A stretch of DNA of 64,000 nucleotides from Styela clava (lineage: Eukaryota > Chordata > Ascidiacea > Stolidobranchia > Styelidae). The notes beneath the pieces were generated by a model that was not told the DNA's origin, ran no database searches, and saw only the letters and a list, made by a program, of their open reading frames with translations. Below, piece after piece: positions 1 to 11,699 of the stretch. The translations under genes were made by a program, and so were the position numbers. Numbering within the stretch: the stretch's first letter is position 1; the number at the start of each line of letters is the position of its first letter. Location of the stretch: assembly GCF_964204865.1 (NCBI RefSeq), contig NC_135252.1:22775383-22839382 (forward strand), given 5' to 3'.

Positions 1-2290
1 TAAAACCGATTGCTGCCGGTACATCTAAGCCCAATTTTTTTTTTTTTTTAATTTATAATTTCTCGTTAACCAATAACGCCTGACATATCACTCAGGGCTC
101 GTTGGAAGCTATGTTTTGTTTTCTACACGCTAGATGTCGCTCCTGGACCATTATTCGTACGACGTCACGCTTATGCTTGGGTAAGCATCAGCTTGTAAAC
201 AAACAATCAACCTTTTTCAATTCCTGCCGAAGGCGTCATTCTTTATCATAACAGCACTCTCGCATGTTTGGTATCGTTGATTTCCAAGTTGTTATAGCAA
301 CAGAATGAGACCGTAAGAGGTCTTATAGCTTACGCCGTCGCATAGTGAAGACGTGTTATGTTTGGGTAGGTCATGTCTTCGCGTCAGGTTGTGCGACATA
401 AAAAATGTCCGATTCCACTGAATCATTTGCATCTGAATGGTTAGGAACAAATTTTTTGTTCTCTATTTGCCAGAGGACACTCTCTAACGAATAACTGCGA
501 CTGCTGACGATACGTAATGTGATAGTATATCTTCCTACTACTGCATAGCACATTTCGTAATGTGGTAGTATATATTCTTGGAGTATTTGGTTGTATTAAG
601 GTAGATTTTCCTATTGTGACGCATGAATCGATATGACTCGCTCGAGTACAATCCCGTCATATTTATATAACTAGCCAATTCCCACGCGGAAATAATCCAC
701 GCAGATATAATACTATTTTTTTTTTTTTTAATTATGTTTTTTTCTCAAGATAATAAATAAACTAAAATAACTAATTATAATTACTAAATATATGCCATCC
801 GGCTGTAATGGGATTTATATTAAATTTTTTAATGGTCTTGAACCCTGCTGGCCGGTTTACCGGCCCGCCCGAGTTTGCTCTCTCACCCTGCTGACCGGTT
901 TACCGGCCAGTTTATCGCGAGAAAATCAATCAACTTTATTCTCTCATATCTCAAGAACCACAATAGGTATTTAGGTAAGTCTTCTACTGGATGAAAGCTG
1001 GCCCTTAGAACTATCTACAGTTCAGTACAGTTCAGTTCGTGGAAAAAAAGACTTTTTAAGTGAATAATGGCCTTTTCTGTCGTACAATATTCAATCCACA
1101 ACAATGACGACAATTTAAAATGTCTTTCTATTTTAATTTAATTGTGTTCATGGTAACTCGCGGTTGCGGCGTCGAATTATGGACAGTTTGGCATATTTCA
1201 GCCCTTTGGATTACGTTATAGTCGCTTCATGACTGAAATAAGCTGAACTATTTTCTTGTTGTGAATAAGTGTATCATCTGAGTCGTTTTAAGGTGTTTTA
1301 ACCAAGTTCTCGTGATCTAAAATGACTGTGTTTATCAAGCATGGTAAGGAGGGCATATGTGTATAGCACTAGTTTTTTATTTCGTTTGAAGTCTGATCTC
1401 TGTGTGACTTTAGTATTTGAGTCTTAGTATTTTTTAATATTTTGTGTGTACAGCATGACCAGGAGGTCATGACATTTTAAGGAAGGGACTGTGTGATAAT
1501 AAAAATTCCGCGTGTTTTTGATGCTTTTGTTTTCTTGTTTTTGTAATTTGTTTTGATTATTGCTGTGTTACATAATGATGTTTATGATCATTTTAATCTG
1601 CAGTTGTGTTGACGAAATAGAAGCAATACTACTAAGAAAATATCATGACAATCCGTGGGCACAAAAATGGGTGGTAAAGTGCGCGATTATATTTTATTTC
1701 GATTCGTATTTTTGTGAATTAGACAAATCTGAGCTGTTCGTACAACACTTACGGCGCTCCAGTACTGTACGTACCAATGTGGAGACAGTAAAGCAAAGAA
1801 TCCTGAGGGAAAATGCCCTGGTACGTAAACTACAGTAGCACCCGAAATTTTGCGATTTGAAATGTCAAATAAAGCATTTTTAATCTGTCGCGAACCATCA
1901 TAAAACAAAACTTATGATGTTCTCCGTTTTATTTTCAACATTTTGTATTGCCGCTTTACGATTTGAAAAATTTGGAATTCCACCATTGACATCTACCAGA
2001 AAAAAAAATCGTTCGAAACACCACCTATCGAAGCGTGTGCAGACTCGTGTGTTTTCGTCTGAAATCCTTAAGTTTGATTGAGCGACGCACAAGTGACCTG
2101 TCGCGTCAATGTTACCAAATTTTCGAATAGTAAATTGCTATTCTAATGGTTGAATATTCGAATATATGGCCAGCCCTACTCAGTATCCAGTAATTAACGA
2201 CTCGATTAATGTTACGGAATAAACTTGCTTTTTATTTGTTATGTAAATTCCAACGCAAATTTTAACTTGGCTGCTAGTTAAGTTAAGTTT
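1..2290. other. No gene seen; repeat-rich flank
   Basis: I see no supportable coding region here. The longest open stretches (for example 1560-1838, plus strand) have no recognisable motif and read like chance frames in AT-rich DNA. The stretch holds poly-T runs near 40 and 720, a short GC-rich direct repeat at 843-908, and near 2110-2176 a fragment with TTCGAAT-type motifs ending in GGCCAGCCCTA. That fragment resembles one end of the hAT-like MITE at 61825-62232. Confidence 0.6.
843..908. repeat. Direct repeat of a GC-rich palindromic motif
   Basis: The 23-base motif that begins CCCTGCTG and ends ACCGGCC occurs at 843-865 and again at 886-908 with one mismatch (GGCC versus GACC). Each copy contains an inner inverted pair built on CCGGTTTACCGG. 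The surrounding DNA is very AT-rich, so this GC island stands out. No function can be assigned. Confidence 0.7.
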
Positions 2291-2523
2291 AGTTAAAAAC
2301 GTTTGCGGCCCGCTGCAGTGAATTTCTGGCTCGTTGCGGACTCATTTAAACGCTTCCATGATTTTAACAAACATCAATCCCTACATCGGGATTACGAAAA
2401 GGACTATTCCCGTTGAAATAGTTTAAAAATACCACTAACATTTTCTGCCAATAAATACGAATATCTGCCAATGGTGTAGTGTACGCTAAAATTGTCCCGC
2501 GGGCCGCAGTTTAGACCACCCTG
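2290..2523. mobile_element. Probable hAT MITE remnant (3' end recognisable)
   Basis: The stretch ends in GGCCGCAGTTTAGACCACCCTG, the inverted form of a typical hAT terminus (CAGGGTGGTCTAAACTGCGG). An inner GCGGCCCGC motif near 2305 resembles the GC-rich subterminal motifs of the hAT MITEs at 28.0 and 32.3 kb. I could not find the matching 5' terminus or a target-site duplication, so the left edge is a guess. Confidence 0.4.
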
Positions 2524-2815
2524 ATCTAATATAGATGGTCATGCTATCCGTGTCCCGCCCAAAAATTCCGACTGGCCTACGCGTATTTGTCGAAATTGAT
2601 TATAGTAAATGACACAAATCTGAACCACTATTGACACCTTCCACAATAAGAATATTCATCGTTGTTCAAAGGCACGACGAACATCATTTAGATATATATC
2701 GAAAGGTTTTTAGGGTAAGGTATGTTCTTCAACATTTGTTCTTTTTTGTTTGTATTTTTCTATTGTGTCTGTGTTAAGTTTGCGTTAAATAAAACTTTCA
2801 TGACGGACCTATAAA

Positions 2816-3688
2816 TGTTACCGCCAATATCTTGAAGTAAAATCATTTCTCCCGCAAGTTGGCGCCATGGACCAGCTTATCGAATGCTTGGTTATTGCAC
2901 CACAATGACTTTGTGGAAGTGACGTCAGGGGACCGCGCGCGCTGCAGGATTCTGGAAGTTTCTGGCTGATGGCTCTTTTGACGTCGGTCTGAGAGTGTTA
3001 TTTTAGGGTTTATAATTGATTAATTAGTGAACGACTTAGGCTTGTAGTGTTAGTAAAATGTACGGTATTTATTTGTACTGCTAATAATAGTGTATTATTG
3101 CTAAGTAATTCAGTCAAGTTATCGTGATTTAATGTTCAAGTTACTGCTTGACGACCCTTGAGGACACAACGTCAAGTAAGTTTATACATATAGTTTTGTA
3201 TTCTAAGTTTTCCTGTCAGGCCTTGAAAGTGCAGGCAGAGGTAATTTGTGTGTTTATTTATTATAACCGTTAGTGATGCCATAGTTGGTCATTAGGTGAT
3301 TGTGTGACGTAACAAAGATATTTAGGGTTTGTTTACAATAGTATAGGCCTACTGATACGATACTACCCCGATCTTGTTATTATTTGTGTATTTATTATTT
3401 TTATGTTATTGCAGAAAACCGTACTTCTTTGTATTGTGCATCTGTTCGTACTGACGTACTGAAGTATTGTTGTTCGTACTTCTTTGTACTGCATCTGTTC
3501 GTATTGTTTTACACTGTTTGCAACACATCACAAGAAAATAAAACATCTTATGCTGATACAGTGATAGTACGCGTCTTTTTGGGAGTGCAACCTGGTCGTC
3601 GAGAGTATTGGTATTGGCCATCCGTACAACCTATGTGGGCAGAGTCCGCGCTCCACAATTAAGATTTAATCAAGGCTCTGCGCCAACA
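2816..3688 (+). repeat. 5' LTR of the Pao/BEL element (873 bp)
   Basis: It begins TG and ends CA. It is collinear with 10418-11318, lacking 28 bp that the right LTR carries between two ATTG repeats (after about position 3100). It contains short internal repeats of TCGTACT / TTCTTTGTA near 3420-3500. Transcription should start within it, but I did not identify a convincing TATA box or polyadenylation signal beyond AATAAAA near 3537. Confidence 0.93.
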
Positions 3689-3762
3689 TAAAGTTTTTTG
3701 ACGCTCCTACAAAATAGTGACAATTGTAAAATTTAAAGGCCTTTACTAGTGGACATAAAATT

Positions 3763-4005
3763 ATGGCTGAGTCAAATCCAGTTCAATACACTGAAGAAGC
3801 TGTACAAAGTTTTCAAAATGCACAAGAAATGGTGCTAGAACAAGAATCTGATGATTTAGAACCTTACCAAGTTCCAATAACACTGTCATCACAAATGAAA
3901 GAGCCTGCAGTTGACCCTGAAGTTGTCGCTGCTGAAAAAATATTATCTCCTGTCGGTTCCGGTAGTGGCTCGATTCATGACCTTTTCCGAAGATCGTCTG
4001 TCTGA
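3763..4005 (+). pseudogene. Pao/BEL Gag N-terminus, cut by a frameshift
   Basis: The start codon at 3763 lies 75 bp after the LTR in a plausible context and opens an acidic Gag N-terminus. The frame meets a TGA at 4003-4005. The rest of Gag continues in the +1 frame from roughly 3980, right after a run of four T residues (near 3982-3985), so a one-base insertion in that run is the simplest reading. No slippery heptamer or structure suggests programmed shifting. Gag would form the capsid of the element's intracellular particle. Confidence 0.7.
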
Positions 4006-5956
4006 TGTGGATTCGGTTTCCCAAATAGAAAATGAAACAAATAAACAAGGGAAGTCCGTAGCATCTTTCATAGCCGAAGACAAGCAAATGAATGTTCACA
4101 AAATGACCACAAGAGCGAAATCAAAATATAGTGCTCAATCACGTGACAGTGTTTCACAAAAATCAAAAGTTTTCAGTGTTGGGGGTTCGTTACGATCTCG
4201 AAGTATCCGAACTGCGTCATCGGTAATGTCACGGGTATCCACTTACAGTGACTCTCAAATCCAAGTTATTTACAAAGCAAGAAAAATAAATTTACAAAAA
4301 AAGATTGAGCTGGAAAAGATTCAGCTACAAGACTCCATTTCTCCAGAAGAAGCAGATTGGAGCGAGAAAGTGAGAATGGAAAATGAAGAAATAAGACGAA
4401 AACGTCAAATTGAAGAAGAAAAGTTAATACGAGAAAACGAAGAAATCAAACGAAAACGTCAAATTCAGGAGGAAAAGATTCGAATGGAAGAAGAAGAGCT
4501 AAGGAGAAAGCGCCAAATCGAAAAGGAAAGTTTACAAAAACGCAAAGACAGAGAACTAAATGAACTAAAACGTAGAGATCAGCGCACCCAGTTAGAATTG
4601 GATGCTGACTTTACGGAAGCTATGGCAGAGAGGGGGTTATCTTTTGACCTTCCTGCTATTTCCGATACAAATGGAAGTGAACTGTTACTTGGCACCTGTA
4701 CAAATGTGTCAAATAGTAACGAGATACAGAATGTATCTCCACTTGAAATAAGATCTCATTCTCCTGCTACAATTGGAAATAATATTCAATCTACTGTGCC
4801 ATCTCAGACCATGTTAACAACTGCAAATCAGCCAAGTTACACGTTGAGGGATGTTTCGCTTTCCGTGCCTGCTATTGGTGTGGATCAAGGTATGTCGGTT
4901 TATTCATCCTCCCCAGGTTTTGAAATTTGTTGTCCACATACTACCAGTGTGCTTGGTGTGAATGAATGTATGGTTGTGACTAGTACTGCATCTCATAATG
5001 CTAATAATTCAATAACAATTCCTAAACAAATAAATTCTGCTGTGAATCCAGTAAATGTGCTTGCAAATCAAATTCAGCCTATTCGTATGAGTTCATATGC
5101 TGCATGTCCTACCTGTACTGCTAGCTCAAGTTATTTTGCTGCTTCTACTACCAGTGATAATGCGCCTACCAGTAATTGCATGACTTATTCTTGCACTGAT
5201 TTTGCTAGCAATTTTAGTTCAAATACAGGTACAATTCCAATTTATAACTTGTCACAAGCAGCCAATGGTGACATCAATAGACTGACAATGCCAATTATTA
5301 ATGAAGAAGCTACTCAAATTAATATACCCCAGCCAAGCCAGGTACCAAAACAATTAACACCACAAGTGATTTATGTGCCCCAGCAAGCAAATTTACCTCC
5401 AACAGAACCTCCAGTTTTTTCTGGTGATCCTGGTGAATACCACGACTTTATTGACATTTTTGATACCGTTATTGCTGCAAAGGTGCAGAATGCAAAGCAA
5501 AGATTTGTTTATCTGTTACAATACACAAGAGGCACTGCTCGTGCTCTAGTAAAAGGATGCCAACATAAAGGTTCGGCATGCTATGATGAAGCGTTGAAAT
5601 TACTCGCAGAAACTTATGGCCATAAATTGCAAATTGAACAGACATGTTTGAATTCTATTATAGAGGGCCCGCAACTTAGAACCAATGACCTGGAAGCTTT
5701 AACAATGTTTGCTGCTGGATTAATTGCATGTGAAAATACATTAAAAGGTATTAAAAATAAAGGTCTGTCTTTGATGATCATTGATAAAATATCGTGGAGA
5801 ATGCCATCAGTTTGGAGGCCAGGTTGGCGAACTTTGGTGGATGATACTCTTCATGTGAAAGAAAAGGACTTGACCTTAGCACATCTTGTGTCATATGTGC
5901 GTAAGAAAACGAGGGAATTGTCAAACCTTTCTAATCCTGAAACAAATAATGTCTAA
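3985..5956 (+). pseudogene. Pao/BEL Gag body with DUF1759-like domain
   Basis: After the frameshift the frame is open for about 650 residues. It shows a long charged coiled coil at about 4300-4620 (repeats rich in E, R, K and Q), a Ser/Thr/Asn-rich linker at about 4640-5380, then a region beginning PPVFSGDPGEYHDF with the aromatic and acidic pattern of DUF1759, the retrotransposon Gag family typical of Pao/BEL. A TAA at 5954-5956 ends it, but the downstream zinc-knuckle region is in the same frame, so this looks like a nonsense mutation and not the natural Gag end. Confidence 0.8.
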
Positions 5957-8617
5957 AAACCCAGAGAAATTGCAAATAAACCAATGAAGCAACACAAGTC
6001 ATATTTTACTACAACTGTCTCCGCTGCTGACAAACCAATTCCTAAATGTTTTAAATGCAGTGGCACTCATTTCCTGAATCAATGTCAAGAGTTTAGGAAC
6101 ATGAAACATGCGGACAGAGAAAGATTTGTGAGGGATTTGAAATTATGTTTTTTTTGTCTACAAAATGGGCACTGGTCAAGGCAGTGCAGACGCGAAAACC
6201 CATGCAAAGTTCCAAATTGTAAGCGAAAGCATACTACGCTTTTGCACCCCCCAGATAATATAAATGCGGATGATCAATCTGAACATCATAAGCCTGCTGA
6301 TGATGCTTCTGTATCGAAAAATACTAATGAAAACAGAGAAGCAAATAAATTTAGTGCGTTTGTGAATTCTGCCAGTGAAGCAAGAGTGTTATTAAACGTA
6401 ATTCCAGTCAAGGTACGTGTGAAGGGACAGAATGATGTTGTGTTAACAAATGCCTTTTTCGACACTGGCTCAACATGTTCTTTTATAAGTGAAGCGCTCA
6501 TGCAAAGATTGAATGCCACTGGTCAGGAAACAAATTTAAATATTCGTACTATTTCAAATGTGACTGAACAAAAGAAAAGCTCTGTTATTAACGACATTGA
6601 GCTATCCCATTTTGATGAATCTGATTTTATTGCATTGGGTCAACTGTTTTCTAATAAATGTATCGATATTGATGTTTCAAATATTCCAACACAGAAGGAT
6701 GTGGATCAGTTTCGGGAATTCAAGGATGTGGTAATTCCCAGGCTAAATCAAAAAGTTGGCTTGCTGATAGGAAAAGATAATTTTGCTCTACATAAGCCAT
6801 TGGAAATTGTACACGGGCCAGATGAATATTTTGCTGTGAGATGCCCTGCTGGATGGATGATTAGCTGTCCTCCCAAAACTAAGAAAGTTGAAAGATCAAA
6901 TTCTAATTTTTTTGTCAAATCTAGTGTGCACCCACTTTGTAAAATGTGCACTGAAGTGGTCAATTCGATACAAAATGAAAAACCAGAATTTTCCCCTAAT
7001 CAAGAAATTTTCATGGAAAGAGTGAACAAGTCTATTCATTTGACAACGGATAGACATTATGAAATTGATCTTCCATTTAAAAATCCTAATGTGATTTTGC
7101 CAAAAAACAAAAGTCATGCAGAACAAAGATTAGAATATCTCAGAAGACGATTTTTAAAAGAACCGGATTTCTACAATGAATACAAAAGTTTTGTAAAAGA
7201 TATGATTGATAATGGTTATGCAGAGAAGGTCAACAATTCAAGGGAATGTGATGGTAAAACTTGGTATCTTAGTCACCACGGAGTGCGACACCCAGAAAAG
7301 AAAAGACTTCGTGTTGTATTTGATTGTTCAGCTAAATTTTCTGGACTGTGTTTGAATGACGTTCTGTTACAGGGGCCAGACCTTGCAAATAATTTGGTTG
7401 GTGTTCTGGCTCGTTTTCGAAAACAATCCGTTGCAATTCAAGGAGACATCCGAGCAATGTTTCACCAAGTGAAAGTTTCCGAACCTCATAGAGATTTTTT
7501 GAGATTTCCTTGGTGGCGCAATGGTGATGTCTCACAACCTGTGGCCTGCTTTAGAATGACTTCATTTCTTTTTGGTACAATCTGCTCACCCAGTTGTGCC
7601 AATTTTGCCTTGAAAAGGACTGCTGAAGATAATAAAGAAGATTTTAGTGAAAGCACTGTGAATGCTGTTTATGATGCTTTATACGTTGATGATTTTTTGG
7701 ATTCAAAACCCAATGCTGAGGAAGCTATAGATCATGTCAAGAATGTAAGAAATTTAGTATCCAAAGGTGGATTTGAAATAACAAAATGGGTCAGTAATGA
7801 TCGAGCTGTTTTGCTGTCAATTCCGGAAGAGCATCGTGCGAAAGATGTCAAAGGATTGGATCTCTCAGTGGATGACCTGCCAGTGGAAAAGGCGCTTGGC
7901 ATGATTTCGGATGTAGAACAAGATACTTTGTGCTTTCGTGTCAAACATAAGGATAAACCTGCTACAAAAAGAGGATTGTTGTCAACTATTAATTCTATTT
8001 TTGATCCTCTTGGTTTCGGTCAGCCAGTTCTTCAACCTATGAAAGTTTGGATTCAAGATGATTTATGTAGGAAGAAATTTGATTGGGACGATCCTATTCC
8101 ACCAGAATTGAAGAAAGAATGGTCAAAATGGCTTTCTGATTTACCAAAATTAAAGAATTTCAATGTATCGAGATGCTATACACCAAAAGATTTTGGTAAA
8201 ATAATCGATATACAACTTCATCATTTTTCAGATGCGTCTGAAAAGTCATATGGTGTTGTGTCTTACATTAGAATTACAAATACGTATGAACAAGTTCATT
8301 GTGCTATTATAAGTGGAAAAACCAGACTTGTCCCTTTAAATGGTTCAACAATACCGCGACTCGAACTTTGTGCAGCAACAATTTCTGCTAAAAATGATGC
8401 ATTTCTAAAAAAGGAACTCAAACTTCCAATTTCGGCTTCATATTTTTGGACCGACAGTACAACTGTTCTTCGATACCTGGCAAATACAGATAAAGTATTT
8501 AAAACTTTTGTGGTCAATAGAGTAAACTTGATAAAAGAAACCTCTGAAATTGAACAATGGCGTTATGTGCCTTCACAACTGAACCCAGCAGATGTTGCCT
8601 CAAGGGGGCGTTTTTGA
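5957..8617 (+). pseudogene. Pao/BEL Pol part 1: zinc knuckles, protease, RT, RNase H
   Basis: This is the same frame as Gag. Numbering from the ATG at 5984: zinc knuckle C22/C25/H29/C34, second knuckle C55/C58/H63/C68, a third cysteine-histidine cluster near C74/C79/H83, aspartic protease signature DTGS at 160-163, Pao-type reverse transcriptase with RVVFDCSA and the catalytic YVDD at 567-570, and RNase H with SDAS near 750 and WTDS further on. The frame stops at TGA 8615-8617, at a run of five G and five T residues. Integrase continues in another frame, so a base has been lost here. The enzyme would copy the element's RNA in the cytoplasm. Confidence 0.88.
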
Positions 8618-10275
8618 ATTGCCAATACTGGAAATCTGGTCCTGATTTTTTGTGGCAAGCTGCTGAGGAATGGCCTTTACAGCCTGATTTTATGAACAAT
8701 TGCTCTACGGATAATCTTGAGGTGAAAAAAGAATCGATACAATGTTTTTCAAACACAGCAAGTGAAAAATCGGTCCTAGATCGTATAATTTCAAAATATT
8801 CAGACTGGTTTCGTCTGAAGAAAGCTTTTGCCTGGATATTACGAGGTAAAAATATGTTGTTTTCAAAACTTAATGCAAATGAATTGCCTTCTAACCTGCC
8901 AAAAGAAAATCGTATTCAACCACTTTCTGTTACTGAACTACGAAATGCGGAATTTGAGATAATCAAATATGAACAATCAAAATATTTCTGCGAAGAAATA
9001 CGTTTGCTGTCAAATAATCAAGAAATTCCAAAATCAAGCACTTTGATTTCGCTGCGTCCTTTCTTGAAAAATGATATTCTTCGTGTTGGAGGCAGAATCA
9101 AAGATGCTCCAATTAGTTATGATGCTAAGCATCCAATTGTTATACCAAAAGACAGTCTTATTGCATCCCTGATGGTTGATTATATTCATAGGACAACTGG
9201 ACACAATGGAAGAGAATATGTTCTTGAAGAAATTAGGCAGAACTATTGGATTGTAAAGGGGACTTCATTAGTGAGGAAAATTATCAACAATTGTGTCTTG
9301 TGCAGAAGAAAGCAGCGTAAACCCGAATATCGAGAAATGTCGGATTTGCCTGTTGATGGAGTAACTCCTGATAAACCACCATTTTCATATGTGGCTTTGG
9401 ACTGTTTTGGGCCTTTCTTCAGTCGTCAAGGAAGAAGTGATGTTAAGCGATATGGGGTTCTTTTCACATGTCTAACTACCCGTGCAGTACATGTGGAAAT
9501 AGCTCAAAATTTGGACATGAACTCATTTATAATGGCTTTAAGAAGATTTGTTTTTCGTAGAGGTCAAGTGTTGGAAATTCGAAGTGACAATGGTTCAAAT
9601 TTTGTGGCCGCTGAACATGAACTTCGTCAAGCAATACAATGTTGGAATCAGTAGCAAGTTCATGATTATCTGCTTCAGAAAAATATAAAATGGATATTTC
9701 AAACACCTTCCGCTTAACATCATGGTGGTGTTTTTGAAAGACAAATTCGGACTGTCAGAAAGGTATTTAATTCAATTTGTCGGGAACAAACTTTAAGCGA
9801 TGAGGCTCTATCCACTTTAATGTGTGAATGTGAATCTATTATAAATGGACGTCCAATTACAACAGTTTCAAGTGATCCGAATGACTTGACACCACTGTCT
9901 CCAAATTTATTATTGTTATTAAAACAAGAACCTGTTCTTCCACCAGGTTTGTTTGAACAAAAGGATGTGTATTCGAGGAAACGCTGGAAACAGGTCCAGT
10001 ATTTGGCAGATATTTTCTGGCAAAGATGGAGAAAGGAATATCTACCTCTTTTACAACAAAGATAAAAGTGGAACAAACCTCAACGTAATATGTGTGTGAA
10101 CGATATCGTTCTCATTGTGGATCATAACTTGCCACGAAACACCTGGCTGTTGGGTAGAGTTATCAAGACTTTCCCCGGAAAGGAGGGCCTTGTTCGATCT
10201 GTTAGTGTCCAGACCCAATATTCTGTTCTTCAAAGACCTGTTACAAAGCTTATTTTATTGCATGCTTGTAATTAG
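8605..10275 (+). pseudogene. Pao/BEL Pol part 2: integrase, three nonsense codons
   Basis: This is one continuous frame after the shift near 8610. It contains the H2C2 zinc site (H..H, then CVLC), the integrase core with acidic residues in ALDCFGP and RSDNGSNF, the HHGG-containing segment and glutamates beyond it, and a C-terminal DUF5641-like module (CVNDIVLI near 10090) common to Pao/BEL integrases. Stops interrupt it at 9652 (TAG), 9715 (TAA) and 10063 (TAA). The final TAG at 10273-10275 is where the family normally ends. Integrase would insert the cDNA with the 5-bp duplication seen at the ends. Confidence 0.85.
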
Positions 10276-10405
10276 AAAGTTAGCTTTTGCATGAAATTTC
10301 ATTTGCATGACACAATTTCGTTATATTTTGTGTGTTTGGTATTTGTTTGAATGTGTGTGTGGAAATCTGTAAATTGGTGTATGTGGACACAAATTTTCAA
10401 TTTCC

Positions 10406-10417
10406 AAGGGGCCAGGG
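10406..10417 (+). promoter_or_regulatory. Polypurine tract of the Pao/BEL element
   Basis: AAGGGGCCAGGG lies directly before the TG of the right LTR. This is where a plus-strand primer for reverse transcription is expected. The two C residues interrupt the purine run. Confidence 0.6.
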
Positions 10418-11318
10418 TGTTACCGCCAATATTTTGAAGTAAAATCATTTCTCCCGCAAGTTGGCGCCATGGACCAGCTTATCGAATGCTTGGTTATTGC
10501 ACCACAATGACTTTGTGGAAGTGACGTCAGGGGACCGCGCGCGCTGCAGGATTCTGGAAGTTTCTGGCTGATGGCTCTTTTGACGTCGGTCTGAGAGTGT
10601 TATTTTAGGGTTTATAATTGATTAATTAGTGAACGACTTAGGCTTGTAGTGTTAGTAAAATGTACGGTATTTATTTGTACTGCTAATAATAGTGTATTAT
10701 TGATATTCCTCAGTTTTTATTGTAATATTGCTAAGTAATTCAGTCAAGTTATCGTGATTTAATGTTCAAGTTACTGCTTGACGACCCTTGAGGACACAAC
10801 GTCAAGTAAGTTTATACATATAGTTTTGTATTCTAAGTTTTCCTGTCAGGCCTTGAAAGTGCAGGCAGAGGTAATTTGTGTGTTTATTTATTATAACCGT
10901 TAGTGATGCCATAGTTGGTCATTAGGTGATTGTGTGACGTAACAAAGATATTTAGGGTTTGTTTACAACAGTATAGGCCTACTGATACGATACTACCCCG
11001 ATCTTGTTATTATTTGTGTATTTATTATTTTTATGTTATTTCAGAAAACCGTACTTCTTTGTATTGTGCATCTGTTCGTACTGACGTACTGAAGTATTGT
11101 TGTTCGTACTTCTTTGTACTGCATCTGTTCGTATTGTTTTACACTGTTTGCAACACATCACAAGAAAATAAAACATCTTATGCTGATACAGTGATAGTAC
11201 GCGTCTTTTTGGGAGTGCAACCTGGTCGTCGAGAGAATTGGTATTGGCCATCCGTACACCCTATGTGGGCAGAGTCCGCGCTCCACAATTAAGATTTAAT
11301 CAAGGCTCTGCGCCAACA
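10418..11318 (+). repeat. 3' LTR of the Pao/BEL element (901 bp)
   Basis: It matches the left LTR with about five substitutions (for example TATCTT/TATTTT near the start and GAGAGTATT/GAGAGAATT near the end). It has an extra 28 bp around 10703-10730. That segment lies between ATTG repeats, so a short-repeat deletion in the left LTR is likely. Confidence 0.93.
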
Positions 11319-11488
11319 ATAAATTACATGTGTACAATTTCCCTTAATTGCGCTATAACTGTCGAGTCGAGTGAAATGTTGAATCGAAATCACATTGGAT
11401 ATATCGACTCTAAATTTTGCCGAGACTGTTGGCTTAGTGGGATTTTCCCTGAGATCTATTGCGTCATACGTCATATATCTTGGTATAT

Positions 11489-11691
11489 GGTTCCATTACA
11501 TTTGAACCCACGTACATTTGAACCCATGACAATTGTACCTGTATGCTATTGCACCTATGGAATTTTTTTTGTTTCACGGATAGTTAAACCCATACTAACC
11601 CTAACCCATGGGTTTTAGCACCCGCATATAGATTGAACCCGTGGATATACGCATGGGTTCAAATGTACATATGTTCAAATGTACGGTCACC
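11489..11691. mobile_element. 203-bp MITE, copy 1, 9-bp target duplication
   Basis: The termini are GGTTCCATTACATTTGAACCC and, inverted, GGTGACCGTACATTTGAACC. Each terminus holds a second ACATTTGAACCCA unit, so the ends are directly repeated as well as inverted. The target duplication TTGGTATAT lies at 11480-11488 and 11692-11700. A 9-bp duplication fits Mutator-like elements better than hAT (8) or mariner (TA), but the superfamily cannot be fixed without a transposase. The middle carries CCATACTAACCCTAACCC, a telomere-like triplet of CTAACC units. It is almost identical to the copy at 12173. Confidence 0.85.
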
Positions 11692-11699
11692 TTGGTATA

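Larger units (their letters stand above)
2816..11318 (+). mobile_element. Pao/BEL LTR retrotransposon, complete ends, broken ORF
   Basis: This is an 8.5-kb element with two LTRs starting TGTTACCGCC and ending GCGCCAACA. It is flanked by a perfect 5-bp target duplication, ATAAA at 2811-2815 and 11319-11323. Internal order is Gag with DUF1759-like region, zinc knuckles, DTGS aspartic protease, YVDD reverse transcriptase, RNase H, H2C2 integrase zinc site, integrase core and a DUF5641-like tail, the order known for Pao/BEL. A purine tract (10406-10417) precedes the right LTR. Two frameshifts (about 3980 and 8610) and four in-frame stops (5954, 9652, 9715, 10063) break the polyprotein. The LTRs differ by only about five substitutions plus one 28-bp indel, so insertion was recent. 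Confidence 0.93.

Noticed and set aside
1560-1838. Open frame with a hydrophobic start, plus strand
   Set aside because: No motif, no splice or phase support, and the surrounding DNA is repeat debris.
3763-4005. Programmed +1 frameshift in Pao/BEL Gag
   Set aside because: No slippery codon pair or structure seen. Pao/BEL elements normally use one frame. A one-base insertion in a T run explains it better.
11560-11605. Interstitial telomere repeat
   Set aside because: Only about three CTAACC-like units inside a MITE core; too short for a telomeric tract.
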